DNA of 11,116 nt from contig WGSQ01000053.1 in NCBI GenBank assembly GCA_014871605.1, positions 1 through 11,116 on the forward strand, in the 5' to 3' direction. The translations under genes and the position numbers were made by a program. Shown here one piece after another: positions 6,801-11,116 of this stretch. Source of the stretch: Collinsella sp. (lineage in GTDB: Bacteria; Actinomycetota; Coriobacteriia; Coriobacteriales; Coriobacteriaceae). The notes under the pieces were generated by a model. It ran no database searches and was not told the DNA's origin. It saw only the letters and a list, made by a program, of their open reading frames with translations. Position 1 is the first letter of the stretch. Every line of letters begins with the position of its first letter.

Positions 6801-9800
6801 GGCGGAGCGCTCCCAGTCGACCTCCTGCGTCGTCCAATGCACGCCGTCGAGGCTCGTCTCGATGCGCATCTTGGTCACAGTGCCGTTACCGGCATCATCG
6901 CGCGGATAGTACTCGAGCTTGTCGAGCTTGTAAGCGCGACCGTAGTCAACGGTAAGCGCCTTGCCCAGATCGTTGCCACCGGAGTGGAAACCGCCGTCGC
7001 CCGACTGGAACTCATGGTCGAAGGCGAGTTCGGCCTTATGGCTACCGTAGAGCGAGCCCTCCCAAGTGATTTCCTCGGCCTCAGGCACGTTCCGCCACGG
7101 GTCGAGCGCAGAGTTCGCCTCAAGCACGTCGCTCCATGCGGAGTAGCCATCGGCGTTGCGCGAACGAATCTGGTAGGTATGCTTGCTGTTGTAGGCAAGA
7201 TCGGTATGCGTGAATTCTGCCGCATCGCCCACGGCGAACACAGTGCCGTCTACCTTAAGGTCGTAGGAGGTAGCACCATCGACCTTCCCCCAGGTGAGCT
7301 TAATGCTCGTGGGGGTCGTGGCGTCCTCGGGGGCAGCAAGGTTCGCGGGTGCGGAGAGGTTCTCGTTGAAGCGGTCGGCCGCGAGCGTGGCATCGGCGTT
7401 CACGAAATCGCCCAGTTCGAGCGTCTGCGCTGCCGTGGCGACATCGGTCTTCGCGAACTTGACGTAGACCTTGGGATTCGTGGTGATCTTGGTGTTGTTG
7501 AAGCTCTCGCCCTGCTCGGCCTCGGTGCTGCCTGCGTCGCTACCGTAGTGGTTGAGGTTGGGGGTCTCGTTGTAGAAGTAGACCGCCTGGCCGGCCTCGG
7601 GGGTCGCGGCGTCAAAGGCCTCCTGCGAGTCGACCTCAACCACGTTGAGCGCGGATCCGCCGTTCTTGGCGGAGACGCTCGTGGGCTTGGCGGAGACGTT
7701 GGCCACAAAGGTCGTGGTGCGGTTGGAGTCGTAGCCGCTGTAGCCGCCCTGCGATGCCTCGGCGGTAAAGGTCGCCGTGCCGCCCACCACGCTCGACTTA
7801 TAGACGGTGCTCACATGCTCACCGTAGGAAATATTGTCGATTGTGCCGTAGGAATCGTCCTCGGTCGTGTTGTTCTCGATGGAGGAGCCGTCATCCTCGT
7901 ACTGCGTAAAGCTGCCCTCACCCTCGGTGGCGAAGAACTCGACGATACGCTGGCTGCGATTGGTGCCCTTGGTGTTGGTCTCGGTCACAGCCTCGGGGTT
8001 GTTGTTCTCGGCGTACATCGGCACGATGGCGTTGGCCTTAACAAAGAGTGGCAGCTTCCAAAGCGGAGCCTCGTAGTTGTTGAGGACCTGACCGCCGCGG
8101 TACTGCTTGCCCGAGAAGTAGTCAATCCAGATGGTGGGATTCTCGTCGGTACCGTAGTTGGGCAGGTAGATACCGTTGCGGACATCGTTGCCGTTCTCAT
8201 CTGCCTGGGTATCCTGATACACCGGTGCCACCAGGAAGTTCTCACCGAACATGTACTGGTACTGCGTCGAGGTGCTTGCGGCGTACTCGGAGTTGTCGGA
8301 AAGCAGCATGGCGCGGATCATGGGAAGGCCGGTATCGCCGTTGCCCGTGTCGATGTTGGCCGCCGAGGCCGCGCTCGTGTAGATATAGGGCATGAGTTGT
8401 GCTTTGAGCTTGAGATAGAAGCGCGAGATGCCCGTGTATGGATCGCCGTGCGTCATGGGCGACTTGCGGTAGGTGCCCCAACCGTCCATGTCAAGCATAG
8501 AGGGCGTGAATGTCTTCCACTGGTAGTCGCGAGCGGAGATGATGGGATCGCCACCAAAGATGCCGTCCATATCGGAGCCGATGTTGGGGTTGCCCGAGAG
8601 GCTCTGGCCGATATACGTGGGGATATGGAAGCGAATGTACTCCCAGTTACCGCCGTACTGGTCGCCGGTCCAGATGCCGCCAAAGCGCTGCGTGCCGGCC
8701 CAGCCGTCAAGCGTGATGATGTTGGGGCGCTTGTTGGCGCCGGTGGTCACGGTGTCATAGGCCGTCTTGATGCCGTTGAGGCCAAAGGAGTAGCCGGAGC
8801 CGACCCAAGCGACGTCGGTCTTGAGCGTGGTGATGCCACCAGTCTTAACCTCAGAATCGAAATCGCGCAGCAGATGCCACGGGGTCTCGGAGTTGCTATC
8901 GGGCTCGAGGTTCGACTGGGTCCAGAGACCGGTGCTCACGCCCTTGGAGTTGGCATACTCGGTGAACTTCTTAAGATTGTCGACGTTGGCGCGCACGGCG
9001 TTGAGGCGCTCGGCAGAACTCGTTCCGTCGGAGTTGACGCCGCCGGTCTTGTAGTAACCGTTCTGGCCGTAGCCAGCACCGTAACCGTCGTTCGGCAGGA
9101 ACCAGCCGAGCGGCATGTCGTTGTCCTCGTAGTCATCGATAACCTGCCGGGCGGAGAACTGGCGGTCGAAATCGGTCGCCTTCATGTTCTCGGTATCAAC
9201 CGTAGGGCCCTCACCGTTGAGCGTCTCGGCCGCAAGCGTGCCGTCGAGCTTGTAGCCCGTCGACATGCCGGACTCGTATTTAACGTCGCCCTTCTCACTC
9301 GAGGACTTGCTGCCCCTGGTCTCCCACTTCTTTTGACCCGAGGTCGTTGACCAGCCATCACGGTTATAGGCATTAAGATGACCCAGGTAGAAACCGTACT
9401 CGGGCAGCAGCACCGGATTGCCGGTCACCTTGTAGTAGTCCTGCAGCATCTCGGTTGCCACGTTCGAGGCGCCCTCGTTGGTCGCCACGAAGTAATAGGC
9501 ATCAAACTCATTCTCGCTGTGCAAAGTCGTGACCGTCGATGAGTCCGTGGAACCGAAGTCGTAGGAACCCTCTGCAAACGTGTTTCGGAGCACGCCGTAG
9601 CCGTCGCTCGTCCAATAGAACGGGTTGGGCGAGGCAACGCCGCCATCGGTCCAGTTGTTAGTGTTGGAGATGGCGATGGTCTGGTTGGTGTGCAGGAAGC
9701 GGCCGTTCTGGGTGCCGCCGCCAAAGAAGTTCTCGGACTTCTCCTTGGCGAGCGTCTGGACGGTACCCTTCTTATCAAGGTCGAGGGGCGCAGACTCAGA

Positions 9801-10253
9801 AACCACGCCACGGTCGCCTGACTTGATACTCATCTTGCCAGTCGCCTTGTCCAGGATCACGGTCGCCTTTCCGCCGGTGATCTCGATAGTGTCGCCCTTG
9901 TCGGCAACCGTCGCACTCGGCTTGCTGTAGGTGTCCGAGGTATCGGGCTGAGCCTGGATCTTAGCCGTGTGGGACTTACTGCGCGGCGTGGCGTACTCGG
10001 AAAACTCACCCTTGGGGTCGACGTTATAACGGAAAATACCGTCCTCGAGGAACGTAATACGGCCCTTGATGCCGTCAGCGAAATCGATGTCGACGACGTT
10101 CGAGGCAGACTGAGACACGGTCGCTGAGTCGACACCCTTGAGTGGCGTGGCAATCGCCTGCTGGGGATTGGCAAACACAAGCGTCGCTGCAGTGGCAACG
10201 AGGACCGCGCTTCCCTTCACCCACCGTTTCGTAAAAATGGAATTCCTGCACAC
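3843..10253 (-). CDS. Giant secreted, wall-anchored GH31 glycosidase with multiple carbohydrate-binding and FIVAR modules
   Basis: This 2136-aa surface glycoside hydrolase probably removes alpha-linked sugars from host glycans. The GTG at 10253 is chosen because AAAGGAG (10265-10259) lies 5 nt before it and a signal peptide starts there; the ATG at 10322 adds 23 residues not resembling a signal. Order: signal peptide 1-35 (QAIA|T); GH31 N-terminal beta domain about 40-280; barrel about 281-650, with expected nucleophile Asp480 in LKTDVAWVGSGYSF, acid/base Asp531 in WTGDQYGGNWEYIR, and GSDMDGIFGG 559-568; C-terminal beta domains about 650-860; FN3 964-1050; F5/8-type (CBM32-like) 1060-1188; dockerin-like 1196-1262; cohesin-like 1268-1405; discoidin-like 1415-1580; Big_2-like Ig 1583-1673; FIVAR 1675-1743; F5/8-type 1748-1908; two FIVAR repeats 1913-2060; Gly/Asn/Ser linker 2061-2099; IPNTG 2101-2105, hydrophobic segment, HRRSKAK tail. 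The nucleophile motif lacks the W-x-D-M-N-E of alpha-glucosidases and resembles the gut alpha-N-acetylgalactosaminidase branch (GH31_18-like). Substrate is inference. The family is certain. Confidence 0.93.
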   Translation of the reverse strand: MCRNSIFTKRWVKGSAVLVATAATLVFANPQQAIATPLKGVDSATVSQSASNVVDIDFADGIKGRITFLEDGIFRYNVDPKGEFSEYATPRSKSHTAKIQAQPDTSDTYSKPSATVADKGDTIEITGGKATVILDKATGKMSIKSGDRGVVSESAPLDLDKKGTVQTLAKEKSENFFGGGTQNGRFLHTNQTIAISNTNNWTDGGVASPNPFYWTSDGYGVLRNTFAEGSYDFGSTDSSTVTTLHSENEFDAYYFVATNEGASNVATEMLQDYYKVTGNPVLLPEYGFYLGHLNAYNRDGWSTTSGQKKWETRGSKSSSEKGDVKYESGMSTGYKLDGTLAAETLNGEGPTVDTENMKATDFDRQFSARQVIDDYEDNDMPLGWFLPNDGYGAGYGQNGYYKTGGVNSDGTSSAERLNAVRANVDNLKKFTEYANSKGVSTGLWTQSNLEPDSNSETPWHLLRDFDSEVKTGGITTLKTDVAWVGSGYSFGLNGIKTAYDTVTTGANKRPNIITLDGWAGTQRFGGIWTGDQYGGNWEYIRFHIPTYIGQSLSGNPNIGSDMDGIFGGDPIISARDYQWKTFTPSMLDMDGWGTYRKSPMTHGDPYTGISRFYLKLKAQLMPYIYTSAASAANIDTGNGDTGLPMIRAMLLSDNSEYAASTSTQYQYMFGENFLVAPVYQDTQADENGNDVRNGIYLPNYGTDENPTIWIDYFSGKQYRGGQVLNNYEAPLWKLPLFVKANAIVPMYAENNNPEAVTETNTKGTNRSQRIVEFFATEGEGSFTQYEDDGSSIENNTTEDDSYGTIDNISYGEHVSTVYKSSVVGGTATFTAEASQGGYSGYDSNRTTTFVANVSAKPTSVSAKNGGSALNVVEVDSQEAFDAATPEAGQAVYFYNETPNLNHYGSDAGSTEAEQGESFNNTKITTNPKVYVKFAKTDVATAAQTLELGDFVNADATLAADRFNENLSAPANLAAPEDATTPTSIKLTWGKVDGATSYDLKVDGTVFAVGDAAEFTHTDLAYNSKHTYQIRSRNADGYSAWSDVLEANSALDPWRNVPEAEEITWEGSLYGSHKAELAFDHEFQSGDGGFHSGGNDLGKALTVDYGRAYKLDKLEYYPRDDAGNGTVTKMRIETSLDGVHWTTQEVDWERSAACKTVAFDGAVAARYVRMTPLASVGNFFSASEIAIYKTDGTDGFAVGSNLNKATVSDGDYSNMKNYLGLENREPDTSTFDSQIRAHFADLNGNGVYDVYDYSFTMAALDGGTKQKGKAAGTLAVIPSKMEVEAGDEITVDVYATDAENINALGALVNFNSDQFEYVSESIAQDASTAGMENLSREKVQFTDGHQTINLAFANRGDAKLFNSTGVVASFKLKAKTAGKVELPSTSWLVGPACDALEFVSDGTVTMPGVPQPTKSEYGRDAFDITMTNDELPTDDGTNVEKLIQQKSYDGLFDNNEGGNDFEFLWNYGPNWIDGKMPTYVKLPATMTFAFKTPSKLDSVEVVNRNGGNGTVQKIKSVVTFEDGSTQEFSGGSFDSYQARYAFGLSAENKGKKATKVEITPLEASGDQMLTLREINFNYTQGVEAIEGVELGKNQTEFFEGDVTLVDAKATPESAGYPYVTVESSDPSVVSVSAVQAGDSVSYYLRANKAGKATITVASVLDPSKTASYEVEVKAGVDTSALMAALSKAAGYSESVYTKDSYAALTAAVEAAQKLLDGGQGSYSKKDVADATAKIEKAIDGLKMRPVDEKSLINTPENRENVKVTGFSSEADYEGSNAVNALDGDEQTLWHSDWAYKAGMPQYLTVDLGRDYDLTDVTFLPRQDGGTNGDIFEAEVLVSDTADGYEMGTATSMGTFTFDNDGRVLTDRGDWKQMSFGAARGRYVTVKVLHAGGGSVDAYCSMAELKFYGTAVPNPVAKDDLTAAIEKVDAEVAAGDLKASDYTEASWTAFQNALASARAILNDENATQDEVDQALKALESARDALEKTPVTPVENPTKKQLKALVKQAKETDTRGKTDESVKALTDAITYAEDVLGDENASDIQLQAAYDQLKLAIESLKDADSGNQGGSGNQGSGNGSNGGNQAGKPAGDKAQGSKKSGSAIPNTGDQTAATVAAVGGLGAIIAAIGAFFHRRSKAK
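3846..3953 (-). other. C-terminal cell-wall sorting signal (IPNTG type)
   Basis: Residues 2101-2136 of the GH31 protein form a tripartite sortase signal: the pentapeptide IPNTG followed by D, a hydrophobic segment (about 2108-2129, AATVAAVGGLGAIIAAIGAF), and the basic tail HRRSKAK. Isoleucine replaces the usual leucine of LPXTG. A flexible Gly/Asn/Ser/Lys linker with GNQG repeats precedes it (codons 4073-3957), as expected for a segment crossing the cell wall. Confidence 0.9.
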
Positions 10254-10258
10254 CTGGA

Positions 10259-10270
10259 CTCCTTTCCTCC
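10259..10270 (-). promoter_or_regulatory. Tandem ribosome binding sites deciding the GTG start of the GH31 gene
   Basis: The minus strand reads GGAGGAAAGGAG, two overlapping Shine-Dalgarno cores. The proximal AGGAG is 5 nt from GTG 10253. This fixes the start in preference to the in-frame ATG at 10322. Confidence 0.8.
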
Positions 10271-10367
10271 GACATGCGGAAGTGTCGCGGACGCACGCCC
10301 TGCAGCATGGCGCACGCATCAAACGGGAGGGGTGTTCGGTACATTCCGTGCAGTGGGCCCACCCGTT

Positions 10368-10394
10368 ACCAAGTGGTCAACTGGTAGTAACCAG
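10368..10394. promoter_or_regulatory. Clustered dyads upstream of the GH31 gene, candidate operator
   Basis: ACCAAGTGGT (10368-10377) and CTGGTAGTAACCAG (10381-10394, perfect 5-bp arms) lie 115-140 nt upstream of the GTG start. A third dyad of the same ACCA-NN-TGGT form occurs at 10508-10517 (ACCAATTGGT). The spacing and repetition suggest a repressor or activator binding region. No cognate regulator gene is in the window. Confidence 0.35.
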
Positions 10395-10431
10395 ATATCC
10401 ACCTATTAGGTTGATTCAGCATACAGGAGCA

Positions 10432-10441
10432 GTTGCGCAAC
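10432..10441. promoter_or_regulatory. GTTGCGCAAC palindrome, possible LacI-family-type operator
   Basis: A perfect 10-bp palindrome with a central CG, about 180 nt upstream of the GH31 start. LacI-family regulators of sugar genes in Gram-positive bacteria often bind central-CG palindromes with TTGCGCAA-like cores. That family assignment is inference from the motif only. On the minus strand TTGGTT (10443-10438) and TATGCT (10422-10417) flank it with a 15-nt spacer, a weak possible promoter that the palindrome would overlap. Confidence 0.35.
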
Positions 10442-10597
10442 CAAGTTCGGAATTCTCCCAGTGGTATTAAAATGAGCGTCAATGGCAAAGTGGGCTTAAT
10501 AAGCCACACCAATTGGTTCTTCTCCCAAATATCAATTAAGCAAAAATGTACTGTTTATCTGGTATTACACAGACCATACCTTTCCCTCGGGAACTGG

Positions 10598-10677
10598 ACT
10601 TCGCGAAGTTTCCCGAAGAAAAGGCTCAGCCGCCACCCTGCGACCTACCGGGGATTGCTATGACATACGTTGGCTGA
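10598..10677 (-). repeat. Dispersed 42-bp repeat, copy 2, with adjacent palindrome
   Basis: The second copy of the 42-bp repeat occupies 10636-10677, in the same orientation as the copy at 3735-3776. On its left side, 26 nt away, is the perfect palindrome ACTTCGCGAAGT (10598-10609), nested within CGGGAA (10589-10594) and TTCCCG (10610-10615). The related ACTTTGCGAAG lies at a comparable place (3701-3691) beside copy 1, inside the loop of the long stem. The conserved unit therefore appears to be about 80 bp with a variable middle. Confidence 0.75.
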
Positions 10678-10710
10678 TTTGGTTTGAATAGAAAGGTTGA
10701 CAGAGGGTGG

Positions 10711-10914
10711 TGGGCAGTTAGTTCAGATTTGTATTTTTTTGGCAGTGGCTTTTGCTTAATCATCTCGGTTTTTGAGTCACTGGGACCCAGCGATAAGCCT
10801 TTTCCGCCCTTGAGTAAGCATATCTGCCTCATTAGGAAAGCGAAAACAGTTCAATTGAGCCTAAATTAACCGACTTCTGCTCTTTGAGAAATACAAATCT
10901 GAACTAACTGTCCA
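10711..10914. mobile_element. MITE-like element with 26-bp terminal inverted repeats
   Basis: The left end 10711-10736 and the right end 10889-10914 are inverted repeats matching at 25 of 26 positions. They begin TGG[G/A]CAGTTAGTTCAG and contain a 22-bp perfect core (10715-10736 with 10889-10910). The 204-bp element starts with TG and ends with CA, as IS3-type elements do. It encodes no transposase. The interior is AT-rich, has a T7 run at 10734-10740 and a CTGGGACCCAG palindrome near 10779-10789. No target-site duplication is evident in the flanks. It could be a non-autonomous transposon, a solo remnant of a larger element, or a structured RNA gene. Confidence 0.65.
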
Positions 10915-10930
10915 AAGACATATCTCTCCC

Positions 10931-10972
10931 TTGGTAAAAGGCCTTCATATGATTGCAATTCACCTGAAGGCC
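10931..10972 (-). terminator. Hairpin with T-rich tail on the minus strand
   Basis: GGCCTTCA (10940-10947) pairs with TGAAGGCC (10965-10972) around a 17-nt loop. On the minus strand it is followed by TTTTACC. It could be a second terminator for a minus-strand gene entering from the right edge. The loop is large, so this is weaker than the hairpin at 10983-11020. Confidence 0.4.
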
Positions 10973-10982
10973 CCATACAAAA

Positions 10983-11020
10983 TGTGGGCTCTGTCGTCCG
11001 AATGAACGACAGAGCCCACA
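10983..11020. terminator. Strong hairpin terminator, possibly bidirectional
   Basis: TGTGGGCTCTGTCGT (10983-10997) pairs perfectly with ACGACAGAGCCCACA (11006-11020) around an 8-nt loop. On the minus strand TTTTGTATGG follows. On the plus strand CTCACTTTTTATTC follows. It lies 8 nt past a stop codon of a possible minus-strand reading frame, so it most likely ends a transcript entering from the right edge. Confidence 0.75.
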
Positions 11021-11028
11021 CTCACTTT

Positions 11029-11091
11029 TTATTCATCCCCAGTCATCGCGCAAAGCCCCTTCGGCAGCACACGATGCAACCGAGTCACCGT
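11029..11091 (-). CDS. Possible C-terminal end of an unidentified minus-strand gene running off the window
   Basis: Read on the minus strand into a TAA at 11031-11029, the frame gives TVTRLHRVLPKGLCAMTGDE. Two hairpin terminators follow directly, which is why this is preferred over the overlapping frame ending in a TGA three bases earlier (DSVASCAAEGALRDDWG). The sequence beyond 11091 is a G-rich low-complexity run and was not trusted. No function can be assigned from 20 residues, and the alternative is that this is plain intergenic DNA. Confidence 0.3.
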   Translation of the reverse strand, partial: TVTRLHRVLPKGLCAMTGDE

Positions 11092-11116
11092 AGGCCCGGG
11101 GGGGGTGGGGGGGCCG

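Larger units (their letters stand above)
10254..11028. other. Gene-free, AT-richer intergenic region
   Basis: This stretch of about 775 bp holds no open frame with both a ribosome site and recognisable protein character. Its contents are the GH31 leader, the candidate operators, the second dispersed repeat, the MITE-like element and two hairpins. From about 10460 to 10990 the composition is clearly richer in A+T than the flanking genes. This is compatible with acquired DNA or with a long regulatory region. Confidence 0.7.

Noticed and set aside
4590..9350. A 1586-codon open frame on the plus strand, antisense to the GH31 gene
   Set aside because: It is codon-aligned with the GH31 frame. Stops there require TTA, CTA or TCA codons in the sense gene, which are rare at high GC. 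The translation is repetitive, Val/Gly/Arg/Leu-rich, and has no recognisable domain.
10254..10322. Upstream ATG extending the GH31 protein by 23 residues
   Set aside because: The extension is Cys/Arg-rich, would bury the signal peptide, and has no ribosome site. The GTG at 10253 has an AGGAG 5 nt away.
10684..10869. Small plus-strand frame (61 codons) across the MITE-like element
   Set aside because: It uses a TTG start with no clear ribosome site and runs through the left terminal inverted repeat. The protein has no recognisable features.

Overview
The window looks like chromosomal DNA of a high-GC gut Coriobacteriia member, most likely a Collinsella-like species. This rests on the high-GC codon use, the divergent MoaE-like protein, a class B sortase, and a very large mucin-glycan-type surface glycosidase with FIVAR repeats and an IPNTG sorting signal. 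The species assignment is inference. The last ~25 bases are a G-rich low-complexity run, which suggests the end of a draft contig.

Layout. Positions 1-230 are a leader with a good -10 box. Positions 231-1459 (+) encode a membrane protein of the putative ABC-transporter type IV / CmpB-like family (PF06541), interrupted by a -1 frameshift near 1092-1097. A 15-bp hairpin (1498-1533) lies between this gene and a convergent minus-strand cluster. Read in the direction of transcription, that cluster is purE (3553-3089), a class B sortase (3052-2054) and a MoaE-like gene (1985-1569), closely spaced and probably cotranscribed. The purE upstream region holds a 30-bp near-perfect inverted repeat and one copy of a 42-bp dispersed repeat. 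Next comes the terminator (3791-3818) of the dominant gene, 10253-3843 (-). It encodes a 2136-residue secreted, wall-anchored GH31 glycosidase with FN3, F5/8-type (CBM32-like), dockerin-like, cohesin-like, Ig-like and FIVAR modules. Positions 10254-11028 carry no convincing gene. They hold candidate operators for the GH31 gene, the second copy of the 42-bp repeat, a ~204-bp MITE-like element with 26-bp terminal inverted repeats, and two hairpin terminators. The terminators suggest that a minus-strand gene ends at about 11029 and runs off the right edge.

How it fits together. The GH31 protein has a signal peptide, a glycosidase domain resembling the gut alpha-N-acetylgalactosaminidase-type branch of GH31, several glycan-binding modules and a sortase signal, so it is probably a surface enzyme acting on host O-glycans. 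The class B sortase 0.8 kb downstream is a candidate for anchoring it, although the two genes are separated by a terminator and purE. The GH31 gene is bracketed by same-orientation copies of an intergenic repeat.

No undescribed enzymatic system is demonstrated here. The most unusual items are the cis combination of dockerin-like and cohesin-like modules in one wall-anchored glycosidase, the dispersed repeat bracketing it, and the small TIR element upstream of it.
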